A stretch of 64,000 nucleotides of DNA from PALSA-505 sp035308365 (lineage in GTDB: Bacteria; Actinomycetota; Actinomycetes; Streptosporangiales; Streptosporangiaceae): NCBI GenBank assembly GCA_035308365.1, contig DATGGU010000051.1, positions 29,140-93,139 on the forward strand, given 5' to 3'. This document shows, piece after piece, positions 42,814 to 51,056 of the stretch. A program made the translations under genes and the position numbers. How positions within the stretch are numbered: position 1 is the first letter of the stretch; each line of letters opens with the position of its first letter. The notes below the pieces were generated by a model. That model made no database searches, was not told the DNA's origin, and worked only from the letters and a program-made list of their open reading frames with translations.

Positions 42814-43209
42814 TCAGGCCTGGGCGGCGGCCAGTTGCTGCGCCATCAGCCCGATCAGCTTCTGCAGCCCGCGCATGGGGCGCACCATCACCGTGAAGCT
42901 GGTCAGCTTGCCATCGCTGTTCCAGCGCAGCAGGTCGACGCCCTGGACGTACACACCGTCGAGATCAGCCTCGAACTCCAGCACCGCGCTGCTGTCGTCG
43001 TACCACTGACCGACATAACGCAGGGTCGCGCCAAGCACCGCCACGGCACCGCTCAGGTAGAGCGTGGTCAGCTCCTTGCCTTCCTGCGGCGCGAACACGG
43101 CCGGCGACCGGAACACCACGTCGTCGGCCAGCAGGCCGTCCAGCAGGGACACGTCCCGCGACTCGACGACGGCGTGCCAGGAGCGCAGGGCAGCAGGCTG
43201 GTCAGGCAT
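42814..43209 (-). CDS. NTF2-like (SnoaL) domain protein
   Basis: 131 residues from the ATG at 43209. The cone-shaped NTF2 fold is recognised from LRSWHAVVESRDVSLLDGLL, DVVFRSPAVF and the sheet LEFEADLDGVYVQGVDLLRW. Members bind or isomerise small hydrophobic molecules. The longer frame reaching 43392 has no family support and is not used. Confidence 0.75.
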   Translation of the reverse strand: MPDQPAALRSWHAVVESRDVSLLDGLLADDVVFRSPAVFAPQEGKELTTLYLSGAVAVLGATLRYVGQWYDDSSAVLEFEADLDGVYVQGVDLLRWNSDGKLTSFTVMVRPMRGLQKLIGLMAQQLAAAQA

Positions 43210-43487
43210 GGATGTACTCAAGCCCACGGCGGCCGGATCCGCAAGCTGTCCGGGAGCCAAGCCCGGCGAGGCGGCCGGCAACGGCCTGAACATTTCGGGC
43301 GGCGTCTGGCACGAGGTCACTGAGTCCGGCGGCGGAGGTTCCCCCGCGCCCGGCGGCGAGCACACCCACGGGAAACGACTTGCGCCGGTCATCCAGACTG
43401 CATTATTCTTTTCTTGAGCCGCATTTCAGGGCATTGTATAAACTGCTTTCTGAAATGATAACGGCCTATTTAGGTTACCTATTTTCC

Positions 43488-43517
43488 TTGAATTCTCGCC
43501 CTCCTTCGCCGTATTAT
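43488..43517 (+). promoter_or_regulatory. Promoter of the MFS gene (leaderless)
   Basis: TTGAAT (43488-43493) and TATTAT (43512-43517) are 18 bases apart, seven bases before the GTG start at 43525. The AT-rich stretch 43400-43520 stands out from the surroundings. Confidence 0.7.
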
Positions 43518-43524
43518 CCGGCGG

Positions 43525-44826
43525 GTGAAGCTGCTTACCCGGCTGGTCGTCGACATCACTCCGCTGAGGCAATCTCCGGCATTTCGCCGTCTCTGGATCG
43601 GTGGCGGGCTGTCGTCCATTGGCGGCCAGATGACCGGCTATGCCGTGGTGCTTCAGGTGTTCCGGCTGACCCACAGTTCGCTGGATGTCGGGCTGATCGG
43701 GCTCCTCGTCGCCGTGCCCGCCATCGTGATCGCGACGATCGGCGGCGCCTTCGTGGACGCGACCGACCGGCGCACTGTGGTGCTCGTGGCGACCAGCCTG
43801 CAGGTGGGCGTGTCAGGGACGCTCGCCTTCCAGGCGTTCGCCGGGCTGAATCAGGTCTGGTTGCTGTACTGCCTGGTCACCCTGCAGTCGGCCATCGCCG
43901 CGGTGAACGCCCCGGCCAGGAGCACGTTCATGCCCAGCCTGCTGCCTCGCGACCAGTTGCCCGCCGGGGTCGCGCTGCAGATGTTCACGATGCACGGCAG
44001 CCTGACCATCGGGCCGGCGCTGGCCGGCCTGATCACCACCGCTTTGGGGCTGAAGGCCTGTTACCTGATTGACGCGATCAGCTTCGGTTTCGCGCTTTAC
44101 GGCGTTGGCCGGCTGCCGCGGATGCGCCCGAACGGCGGGGATTCGCGGCCTGGATGGCGCGCCATCGGCGCCGGGCTGCGGTTCATTGCCGGCCGGCGGG
44201 AGATACTCGGCTCGTTCGCCGCCGATATGAGCGCCACCTTCTTCGCGATGCCTTTCGCTTTGTTCCCCGCGATCAACGCGGAGCGGTTCGGCGGCCATCC
44301 AGAGACCCTCGGCCTGATGACCACGGCCGTCGCGGTCGGCGGGATCCTTGGCTCGGCGCTGTCCGGACCGGTCGGCCGGCTACGCAGGCAGGGTCTCGGC
44401 GTGCTCGCCGGTGGAATCGTCTGGGGAGCCGCCCTGGCCGGCTTCGGCCTGGCCGGTGTCTTCTGGCTGGCCTTCCTCACCCTGGTGATCGCCGGGGCCG
44501 GCGACGTCGTCTCGGTGGTGCTGCGGACCGCGCTCGTGCAGGGCGCGACGCCCGATGAGCTGCGCGGCCGGGTCTCGGCGGCCAACTACGCGGTGGGCGC
44601 CGGGGTGCCACAGCTCGGTAACTTCCGGGCCGGCCTGGTGGCGGATCTCACCTCACCCACCACCGGCATGATCAGCGGTGGGGTCACCGCCGCCATCGGT
44701 GCGGTGCTGATCGGCCTGCTCGTCCCGTCGCTGGTGCGGTTCCGGGCACCCGGGCCGGCCGCCGTGCCCGTGGAAGGTGTCACCGGGCGGGGCCGGGAAG
44801 CTGGTACGGCAGCAAAGGCTGAGTGA
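43525..44826 (+). CDS. MFS transporter (enterobactin-exporter-like)
   Basis: 433 residues with about 12 membrane helices. The N-terminal region (FRRLWIGGGLSSIGGQMTGYAV), with the repeating pattern of the EntS/MFS_3 subfamily, and FVDATDRRTVVLVATSLQV between helices 2 and 3 place it among small-molecule or siderophore exporters. The C-terminus is a short polar tail. No biosynthetic genes lie next to it, so the cargo is unknown. Confidence 0.9.
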   Translation: MKLLTRLVVDITPLRQSPAFRRLWIGGGLSSIGGQMTGYAVVLQVFRLTHSSLDVGLIGLLVAVPAIVIATIGGAFVDATDRRTVVLVATSLQVGVSGTLAFQAFAGLNQVWLLYCLVTLQSAIAAVNAPARSTFMPSLLPRDQLPAGVALQMFTMHGSLTIGPALAGLITTALGLKACYLIDAISFGFALYGVGRLPRMRPNGGDSRPGWRAIGAGLRFIAGRREILGSFAADMSATFFAMPFALFPAINAERFGGHPETLGLMTTAVAVGGILGSALSGPVGRLRRQGLGVLAGGIVWGAALAGFGLAGVFWLAFLTLVIAGAGDVVSVVLRTALVQGATPDELRGRVSAANYAVGAGVPQLGNFRAGLVADLTSPTTGMISGGVTAAIGAVLIGLLVPSLVRFRAPGPAAVPVEGVTGRGREAGTAAKAE

Positions 44827-45156
44827 TGGCCAGCGGTTCGGACCGCTGGCGCCGCCGCGCTCGCAGGTGCCGGCCGGCGGTGCACTCGGCCTGGCCGGCG
44901 CGCAGCTGGAGAACCAGTTTCTCCTGGCCCAACTCGCCGCAATCGGCGAGACCGTCTTGATCTACCCTTCCACCGGCGGACGGCCCAGAGCCCGCCGCAT
45001 GACCACAGAGCTGACCGGTGACCAGGAACAACTACACCAGGTCTTCGCGCTCGACCGGTGGGCACCCCACATTTAGGTCATACCCCAAAACAGGAACCAG
45101 CAACCCCCTGACCAGCGGGAACAGTCCGCCAGACCCATGATCACCGGAAACTCCGG
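44827..45156 (+). other. 330-bp gap with a possible gene remnant
   Basis: A frame to a stop at 45076 ends in GETVLIYPSTGGRPRARRM, then ELTGDQEQLHQVFALDRW. This looks like the tail of a decayed gene, possibly a transposase, but I do not recognise the family with confidence. Nothing else is seen. Confidence 0.3.
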
Positions 45157-45654
45157 CTAGGCGCCGGCGGCGGGGATCTCCGTGTGGCACCGTGGGCAGG
45201 TGGCTGGTGGATCGGTTTCGGCCATCGTGCCGCACCGCGGGCATACCCGGGGCAGCCAGCAGGCCGGATCGCCGCCGCGCTCCTGCACTAAGCTCGCCTT
45301 CTCTTTCTTGAGCCGCTCGGCCAGGTCGGCGGCCTGGCTGTGGTCAAGATCCTTGGTGGCTGTCAGCAGGGTGACCGTGCCCGTGGCGGCCAGCTCGCGC
45401 AGGTGCCGCAGCGCCTCGGCGCGCTCCTGCTCCCTCAGTTCATCGCCGTAACGGCGGCGGAACTCGGCGAACTTGGCCGGGTCATGCCCGTACCACTTGC
45501 GCAGCTCGTCGGACGGCGCCACCTCCTTGAGCCACTCGTCTACGTGCGCGGCATCCTTGGCCAGCCCGCGTGGCCACAGCCGGTCGACGAGCACACGCTT
45601 TCCGTCGCCGGGCTGCGGCTTCTCGTATACTCGGCGCGTCCGCACTTCTGGCAT
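45157..45654 (-). CDS. DUF488-family protein with C-terminal zinc ribbon
   Basis: 165 residues from the ATG at 45654 (GGGAGGG upstream). Residues 1-118 are a DUF488 domain: RVLVDRLWPRGLAKDAAHVD, LRKWYGHDPAKFAEFRRRY, then VTLLTATKDLDHSQA. The final ~35 residues add CPRCGT and CPRCHT, a rubredoxin-like zinc ribbon not usual in this family. Function is unknown; a nucleic-acid or metal-related role is possible. Confidence 0.83.
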   Translation of the reverse strand: MPEVRTRRVYEKPQPGDGKRVLVDRLWPRGLAKDAAHVDEWLKEVAPSDELRKWYGHDPAKFAEFRRRYGDELREQERAEALRHLRELAATGTVTLLTATKDLDHSQAADLAERLKKEKASLVQERGGDPACWLPRVCPRCGTMAETDPPATCPRCHTEIPAAGA

Positions 45655-45670
45655 CTGCCCTCCCAGGTCC

Positions 45671-45991
45671 TCAGACGAAGATCCGCTGGGTGATCGTGCC
45701 GTGCCCGACGTTCCGGCCCCGCCACAGGTCGAACTCCTCGCCAGGGGCCAGGTAGTCGCCTGCGGTATCGCCAAGCACAACGAGGGTAACTACCACGTGA
45801 TCGGGGGTGGAAACCGGTGCCTGCCACGAGCTGTCGCCCGTGCTGACCAGAGCACTGAACAGCTTGCTGGCGTGGGTTTCCCGGTGCGCGGCCCGCACGA
45901 CCATGCGGCAGGCCGGGCCGGGGAGCAAGCCGCTCCGGCCGGCCTGCCGCGGGGCGAGAGTGACCGTGGCCCGGTACTTGTATCTCTTCAT
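45671..45991 (-). CDS. Small EF-Tu C-terminal-like beta-barrel protein
   Basis: 106 residues from the ATG at 45991; a TTG at 46066 would add 25. The stretch YLAPGEEFDLWRGRNVGHGT and the ending ITQRIFV resemble the end of the EF-Tu third domain. RATVTLAPRQAGRSG resembles its first strand. It is thus a stand-alone translation-factor-like barrel with unknown function. It is divergent from a marR gene across a short gap with an inverted repeat, so it is the likely target of that regulator. Confidence 0.65.
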   Translation of the reverse strand: MKRYKYRATVTLAPRQAGRSGLLPGPACRMVVRAAHRETHASKLFSALVSTGDSSWQAPVSTPDHVVVTLVVLGDTAGDYLAPGEEFDLWRGRNVGHGTITQRIFV

Positions 45992-46074
45992 CTCGCGGAT
46001 CGCCAGTCCTTCCTGCGCGAAATTGCCCAGGTGCGCCCAGCGCGGCGGCACAATAATGTTTTCCAATACCTTTA

Positions 46075-46089
46075 TATCGTAACACGATA
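46075..46089. promoter_or_regulatory. Probable MarR operator
   Basis: TATCGT, three bases (AAC), ACGATA: a perfect 6+6 inverted repeat in the divergent promoter region of marR and the EF-Tu-like gene. The AT-rich flanks could hold overlapping -10 boxes in both directions. Confidence 0.6.
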
Positions 46090-46106
46090 GATGATCAAGG
46101 ATCTGG

Positions 46107-46526
46107 ATGCGCTCACTCAGCCAAGAGGACTACGAGAACCTGCTGGCCTTCCGGATCAGCCTGCGCCGGTTCCAGAACTGGTCGCAGGCACAGGCCCGCG
46201 CGGTCGGCCTGACCCCGGCCCAGCATCAGCTTCTGCTCGCGATCAAGGGCCACCGCGGCAAGGAGGGCCCGGCCATCGGCGACCTGGCCGGCTACCTCAT
46301 GCTGCGGCCGCACAGCACGGTCGAGCTCGTCGACCGCGCCACGGCGGCCGGGCTGGTTGACCGCTGGTCCGACAGCGACGACGGCCGCATCACCCGGGTC
46401 CGGCTGACCCAGGCCGGCGAGCAGGCGCTGGACCGGCTGTCCGCCGCGCACCTCGACGAGCTGCGCCGCCTCGTTCCGATCCTCGATCAACTCGTCGCCC
46501 ATGCCGCGATGCCAGCAGAAGGCTGA
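46107..46526 (+). CDS. MarR-family transcriptional regulator
   Basis: 139 residues. The winged helix-turn-helix shows LTPAQHQLLLAIKGHRGKEG, IGDLAGYLMLRPHSTVELVD and the wing DSDDGRITRVRLT. Helices at both ends form the dimer. It typically binds palindromes and is released by phenolic or oxidant ligands. The inverted repeat 18 bp upstream is the expected binding site, giving self-regulation and control of the divergent gene. Its stop lies within the first unit of the 41-bp tandem repeats. Confidence 0.9.
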   Translation: MRSLSQEDYENLLAFRISLRRFQNWSQAQARAVGLTPAQHQLLLAIKGHRGKEGPAIGDLAGYLMLRPHSTVELVDRATAAGLVDRWSDSDDGRITRVRLTQAGEQALDRLSAAHLDELRRLVPILDQLVAHAAMPAEG

Positions 46527-46695
46527 CGTCGCCCGCCGGCTCAGCAGGAGGCCCGCCGGTCGGCTGACGTCGCTGGCCGGCTCAGCAGGAGGGCCGCCGG
46601 AAGGCTGACGTCGCCGGCCGGCTCAGCAGGAGGCCCGCCCGTCGGCTGACGTCGCTGGCCGGCTCAGCAGGAGGCCCGCCGGCCGGCTGACGGCC
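46521..46695 (+). repeat. 41-bp tandem repeats
   Basis: Four exact-length 41-bp units (46521-46561, 46562-46602, 46603-46643, 46644-46684) and a partial fifth. Each starts GGCTGACGTCG and contains GGCTCAGCAGGAG. The first unit overlaps the end of marR by a few bases. Confidence 0.92.
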
Positions 46696-46708
46696 CGTCC
46701 GGGGTCGC

Positions 46709-46900
46709 GAAGACCCGGCTGGCCAGCAGGCCGGCGATTCCAGCCGCATGAGGTCGTCTCTGGTCCAGGGACGGCCCGGCTCGGCAAGGAGCCGGCTGGC
46801 GTGCCGGAGCCTGGCCCGTTCCAGCGCGTTGCGGACGCTGCGGGCATTGGGGAACAGCGGCTGGCGCATCCGGCGGCTGCTCAGGGAGGTGGGCTCGGGT
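46709..46900 (-). pseudogene. Remnant of a CbbX/SpoVK-type AAA+ ATPase C-terminus
   Basis: A minus-strand stretch reads FPNARSVRNALERARLRHAS, RPWTRDDLMRLE, then after a frame change LLASRVF. This is the lid domain and C-terminal end of CbbX/SpoVK-like AAA+ ATPases. The ATPase core is absent and the ending is frameshifted. The flanking 46901-47149 sequence has no supportable gene. Confidence 0.65.
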
Positions 46901-47149
46901 ACCAGGACGACCTGCGAGGCGCTGCTGGCCGGCTGGGAGGTGGACCCGCCCCGGCTCACCCTCGGCTCCAACGGCGCGTGGTGGCCGGTGCCGCCGCCGG
47001 GAACCCGCGGTCCGCCGCCCCTGCGTTCGGGACAAGCTGAGCCCGCTGCGAACACCACGATCCGCCAGCGCGGCCCGGTCCTGGCGCGACTCCCACGTCA
47101 GAACCGCCCGCGAGATCCGCGACTACGGCGGCCAGCAGACGTGACCGCG

Positions 47150-47473
47150 TTACCCGGCGGAGCCGCCCGCGATCTCGTAGGACCACAGCTCGCTGTGCAC
47201 GCCCACCGGGGCGGGGTGCTCGCCGCCGCCTGCCCCTGCTGAGCGGTGGCCATGGGAGAAGGCGGGGGAGTTCAGCCAGGCCTGGAACGCGGCCTCGTCC
47301 CGCCAGCGGGTCACCACGAGCCAGGTGGTACGCCCATCGGCCGGCTTGAACAGCTCGAAGCCCTCGAAGCCATCCTGGTCGTCGACGGCGCCCGCCCGTG
47401 CCGCGAACCGGCGGGCAAGTTCGTCGCCGCTGCCGGCGGGTACAGTGATCGCGTTGATCTTCACGACGGTCAT
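47150..47473 (-). CDS. Antibiotic biosynthesis monooxygenase (ABM) domain protein
   Basis: 107 residues from the ATG at 47473. The dimeric alpha/beta fold of ABM proteins is visible: VVKINAITVPAGSGDELARR, GFEGFELFKPADG and TWLVVTRWRDEAAFQAWLNS followed by FSHGH. It resembles the MhuD/IsdG haem-degrading group in the N-terminal asparagine and HGH region, but cofactor use is unproven. CATCAT seven bases upstream fits the local leaderless layout. Confidence 0.82.
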   Translation of the reverse strand: MTVVKINAITVPAGSGDELARRFAARAGAVDDQDGFEGFELFKPADGRTTWLVVTRWRDEAAFQAWLNSPAFSHGHRSAGAGGGEHPAPVGVHSELWSYEIAGGSAG

Positions 47474-47522
47474 ACGCTCGATGATGCCAGCTTCCAGAAT
47501 TCGGCCCGGGAGGTGAGCTGTC

Positions 47523-47984
47523 ATGTCCGATGACGGGTCATTTGAGCTCGAAGACAGCGAGCTGGAGGACGACGGCGTGCTGGACCCGTCCGACACGCTC
47601 GACGGCGACCCCGGGGATGACCCGCTGGACGCGGGCTACCTCCCGCCGGACCGCTGGTCGGCCGGTGAGCGGTTCGGCACGACGCTGGCCGAGGAACGGG
47701 AAGGCGAGTCCCTCGACCAGTTGCTGGGCGAGGAAGAGCCCGACGTCGACCCCTACGCGGAGGAAGACCTGCCGCAAGACGCGCCGCTGGCCAGCGACTA
47801 CGCCGAGCCCAGGGCCGGGCGGCTGGTCGCGGAGGACGAGGGGGCACATCCGGACACCGAGGCCGACCTGGTCGCCCGGGACTTCGGGATCGACGGTGGC
47901 GCCGCCTCATCCGAGGAAGCGGCCGTCCATGTGCAGGACGAGCCCGACGATGGGTCTTACCGCGGGACCGACGGCCTGGCGTAA
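47523..47984 (+). CDS. DUF5709 acidic protein
   Basis: 153 residues, strongly acidic. The family pattern is clear: LDPSDTLDGDPGDDPLDAGY, PPDRW, AEEREGESLDQLL, RAGRLVAEDEGAHPDTEADL and GIDGGAASSEEAAVHV. It is an actinobacterial protein of unknown function, probably disordered in part. A GGGAGGTGAG ribosome site precedes the ATG. Confidence 0.9.
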   Translation: MSDDGSFELEDSELEDDGVLDPSDTLDGDPGDDPLDAGYLPPDRWSAGERFGTTLAEEREGESLDQLLGEEEPDVDPYAEEDLPQDAPLASDYAEPRAGRLVAEDEGAHPDTEADLVARDFGIDGGAASSEEAAVHVQDEPDDGSYRGTDGLA

Positions 47985-48155
47985 GCAGCGGCCGGTGCTC
48001 TGATCGCCATGCGCCGGATCGCCGCACGGCAGGCTCCGGGTTAGGGCTCGCCGTGGAATAACCCGTTGGTTCCTGGGGCACCTGCAACCCCTGCGACCTG
48101 CGAAGACTGGCCTCCACCAGCAAGATCAACCTGCGGGTTATTGGTCGGCGCCTCC

Positions 48156-49025
48156 TTAGTGGAAGACGATCGTGCGGTGGCCGTTGAGCAGGACACGGTT
48201 CTCGGTGTGCCAGCGGACCGCCCGGGCGAGCGCCTGGCATTCCACGTCCCGGCCGATCGCCGCCACCTCGTCGGCGGTCATCGAGTGGTCGATCCTGGCG
48301 ACCTCCTGCTCGATGATCGGGCCCTCGTCCAGGCCGGGGGTGACGTAGTGGGCAGTCGCCCCGATCACCTTGACGCCGCGGTCGTGAGCCTGATGGTAGG
48401 GACGTGCCCCCTTGAAGCTGGGCAGCATGGAGTGGTGGATGTTGATCACACGTCCGGCCAGCTCCTCGCATAGCCGCGGGGACAGGATCTGCATGTAGCG
48501 GGCCAGCACGACGAGGTCGACGCCGAGATCCCGGACCATGGCGAGCAGCTCCGCCTCGGCCTGGGGCTTGGTCTGCGGGGTCACCGGGATGTGCCGGAAC
48601 GGCACGCCGTAACCAGCGGTCAGGCCGGCGAAGTCCTGGTGGTTGGACACCACCGCGGCCACCTCGATCGGCAGGGCCCGGATGCTCCAGCGGAACAGCA
48701 GGTCGTTCAGGCAGTGACCGAACTTGCTCACCATGATCAGCACGCGTTGCCTGTCCGCGGCGTCGAGCATCCGCCAGGTCATGCCGAAGGCCTCCGCGAC
48801 CGGCGCGAACTGCTTGCGCAGCAGGGACAGGCCAGGGCCCGCATCGCCGGCCGGGGTGAACCCCACCCGCATGAAGAACGTGCTGGTCTGCGGGTCGCCG
48901 AACTGCTGGCTCTGGGTGATGTTGCAGTCCTGGCCGACGAGAAACTTGGACACGGCGAAGACGATGCCGGGCACGTCGGCGCAGGCGAGCGTCAGAACGT
49001 ATGCCGGGCCGGCCGAACCAGACAT
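48156..49025 (-). CDS. purU: Formyltetrahydrofolate deformylase
   Basis: 289 residues from the ATG at 49025 (GGGGAG upstream). It hydrolyses 10-formyl-THF to THF and formate, balancing one-carbon pools. An N-terminal ACT domain (TLACADVPGIVFAVSKFLV) is followed by the formyltransferase-like domain with NIHHSMLPSFKGARPYHQA, IGATAHYVTPGLDEGPIIEQ and the catalytic aspartate in the latter. An upstream frame extending to 49064 lacks a ribosome site. Confidence 0.93.
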   Translation of the reverse strand: MSGSAGPAYVLTLACADVPGIVFAVSKFLVGQDCNITQSQQFGDPQTSTFFMRVGFTPAGDAGPGLSLLRKQFAPVAEAFGMTWRMLDAADRQRVLIMVSKFGHCLNDLLFRWSIRALPIEVAAVVSNHQDFAGLTAGYGVPFRHIPVTPQTKPQAEAELLAMVRDLGVDLVVLARYMQILSPRLCEELAGRVINIHHSMLPSFKGARPYHQAHDRGVKVIGATAHYVTPGLDEGPIIEQEVARIDHSMTADEVAAIGRDVECQALARAVRWHTENRVLLNGHRTIVFH

Positions 49026-49180
49026 CAATGCTCCCCCTGCTGCGGTGCACCCCGCGGTGAGCATATCCGGTGATCTGCCGGCGAGTCTGCGGTGAGCGAC
49101 GGGCCGGCTGACTCCGTAAAAAGAGAATGAGTCCGCGGAATCGAGAACGGGGATCCGTGACGGCTACCGGCAACCGCGGA

Positions 49181-49186
49181 TATCTT
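49181..49186 (+). promoter_or_regulatory. -10 box TATCTT of the DUF1707 gene (leaderless)
   Basis: TATCTT ends seven bases before the GTG at 49194. No clear -35 is seen at 17-18 bases. Confidence 0.5.
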
Positions 49187-49193
49187 TCATGAC

Positions 49194-49817
49194 GTGCCAC
49201 CCCGTTACGGCCCGCACGACCTGCGGGCATCAGACGCTGACCGGGAGCGGGTCGTCTCGCTGCTCGCCGAGGCGGTCGGCGACGGGCGGCTGACGCTGGA
49301 GGAGCACGCGCAGCGGGTCGAGGAAGCGAGTGCGGCGCGCACGCTGGGGGAACTGGCCGGGCTGACGACGGACCTGGTCACGCCGGACGCGCAGCCGCTG
49401 CGGCTGGACGGCGCGCGGCCAGTGGTGGCGCTGTTCGGCAGCCAGCGGCGGGAGGGGCGCTGGGTGGTGCCGGACCGGCTCGCGGTGACAGCGATCTTCA
49501 GCGAGGCGCTGCTCGACTTCCGCGAGGCGCTGCTGCAGACGACGAGGGTCACGATCTACGCGACCGTGATCGGCGGTCGGCTGCGGCTGCTCGTCCCGGA
49601 CGGGGTCCAGGTGGAGGTCACCGGCACCGGCGTGGCGGTGCGCAAACGCGGCACGGTGCCGGGGCGGATGCCAGGAGACCCGCTTCCGGCCGCGGGGCCC
49701 AGCTCGGCCGAGCCGCCGGTGATCGAGGTGCGCGGGCTCATCGTGTGGGGCAAGGTGCAGGCGATCGCGCCGCCCAGGGGGCGGTTCCTGGGGATCTTCC
49801 CGCGCCGGGGCCGATAA
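49194..49817 (+). CDS. DUF1707 protein with cell wall-active antibiotic response (LiaF-like) domain
   Basis: 207 residues. The N-terminal DUF1707 module (LRASDADRERVVSLLAEAVG, DGRLTLEEHAQRVEEA) is common in actinobacterial proteins. The middle region RREGRWVVPDRLAVTAIFSE and LRLLVPDGVQVEVTGTGVAV matches the beta-helical LiaF-like C-terminal type that modulates envelope-stress signalling. No membrane helix is present. Converges on glpX with 11 bases between stops. Confidence 0.88.
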   Translation: MPPRYGPHDLRASDADRERVVSLLAEAVGDGRLTLEEHAQRVEEASAARTLGELAGLTTDLVTPDAQPLRLDGARPVVALFGSQRREGRWVVPDRLAVTAIFSEALLDFREALLQTTRVTIYATVIGGRLRLLVPDGVQVEVTGTGVAVRKRGTVPGRMPGDPLPAAGPSSAEPPVIEVRGLIVWGKVQAIAPPRGRFLGIFPRRGR

Positions 49818-49828
49818 CGGCTGAGCCG

Positions 49829-50917
49829 TCAGTCGGCCGAGTCGAAGTTGACGGCGCTGTAGGCGCGCAGCTTCCAGAGCTGGTGCTCGCTGGTGATGCT
49901 GCGGATGGTTCCGGAGCGGGACCGCATGACCAGTGAGTGCGTGGTCGCGCCGCCGGCCCGGTAGCGAACCCCGGCCATGAGCTCGCCGTCGGTGATGCCG
50001 GTCGAAGCGAAGAACACGTCCTCGGAGTCGACCAGGTCATCGGTGGTGAGCACCTGGTCCAGGTCGAGCCCGGCGTCCAGGGCGCGGTTGCGCTCGGCCT
50101 CGTCGCGGGGTGCCAGGATGCCCTGGATGACGCCGCCCAGGCACTTGATCGCGCACGCGGCGATGATGCCTTCGGGCGTGCCGCCGATGCCGAGCAGCAG
50201 GTCAACGCCGGTGCCATCGCGCGCTGCCATGATCGCCCCGGCAACGTCGCCGTCGGTGATCAGCTTGATCCGCGCGCCGGTCGCGCGTACCTCATCGATC
50301 AGGTCGCTGTGCCGCGGCCGGTCCAGGATCACCACGGTCACGTCCTGCTTGGCGCAGCCCTTGGCCTTGGCCACGGCGGCGATGTTGGTGGCGGCGGGGG
50401 CCCGAATGTCCACCGCATCGGCCGCCGCCGGGCCGGTGACCAGCTTGGACATGTAGAACACCGCGGACGGGTCATACATCGAGCCGCGGGCCGCGACGGC
50501 GAGCACCGAGATCGCGTTGGACATGCCGTTGGCGGTGAGCCTGGTTCCGTCGATCGGATCCACGGCCACGTCGCAGGCCGGGCCGGTGCCGTCGCCCACG
50601 TGCTCGCCGTTGTACAGCATCGGCGCCTTGTCCTTCTCGCCCTCGCCGATGACCACGACACCGTTCATCGAGACGGTGTTGATCAGCAGCCGCATCGCGT
50701 TGACAGCGGCGGCATCGGCGCCGTTCTTGTCGCCACGGCCTACCCAGCGGGCAGCGGCCATCGCGCCCGCCTCGGTGACCCTGGCCAGTTCGAGAGCGAG
50801 GTTGCGGTCCGGCGCGTGGCGGCCTGGCTCGGGCGGCGGCTGGGTCTCGTCCGCGGCCGCCGGCTGGCCGGTGAGCGTGGTCGCGGGTGACGTGGTGACG
50901 ATCTGGTCCTCGGTCAT
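49829..50917 (-). CDS. glpX: Class II fructose-1,6-bisphosphatase
   Basis: 362 residues from the ATG at 50917. It removes the 1-phosphate of fructose-1,6-bisphosphate in gluconeogenesis. Metal and phosphate-binding motifs are VVIGEGEKDKAPMLYNGE, CDVAVDPIDGTRLT, LITDGDVAGAI and LLLGIGGTPEGIIAA. The first ~35 residues are an extra polar stretch. In mycobacteria glpX lies beside fum; here the fumarases are 18 kb away, but the same genes recur in one window. Confidence 0.94.
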   Translation of the reverse strand: MTEDQIVTTSPATTLTGQPAAADETQPPPEPGRHAPDRNLALELARVTEAGAMAAARWVGRGDKNGADAAAVNAMRLLINTVSMNGVVVIGEGEKDKAPMLYNGEHVGDGTGPACDVAVDPIDGTRLTANGMSNAISVLAVAARGSMYDPSAVFYMSKLVTGPAAADAVDIRAPAATNIAAVAKAKGCAKQDVTVVILDRPRHSDLIDEVRATGARIKLITDGDVAGAIMAARDGTGVDLLLGIGGTPEGIIAACAIKCLGGVIQGILAPRDEAERNRALDAGLDLDQVLTTDDLVDSEDVFFASTGITDGELMAGVRYRAGGATTHSLVMRSRSGTIRSITSEHQLWKLRAYSAVNFDSAD

Positions 50918-51056
50918 GGGTGCGGGCCTTCCTGATCGATCAGCAATTGGGATCCTATGTACATGGCTGCTGGGCGTAGCCTGTCCCCTGAACCGTCGGA
51001 CGCCGCGTGGCCAGGCTGAAGACGCGGCTGAAGGCATGGAGGAGCGCGGTCAGGGC

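Noticed and set aside
44827..45076. Transposase remnant
   Set aside because: The ending looks like a decayed mobile gene, but I could not identify a family or inverted repeats.
46748..47242. 164-codon plus-strand frame
   Set aside because: Arg/Pro/Ala-rich without a domain; it covers the AAA+ remnant and the end of the monooxygenase gene on the opposite strand.
47521..49230. 569-codon minus-strand frame over DUF5709 and purU
   Set aside because: Another shadow. The part over purU is in a different frame from the clear PurU motifs.
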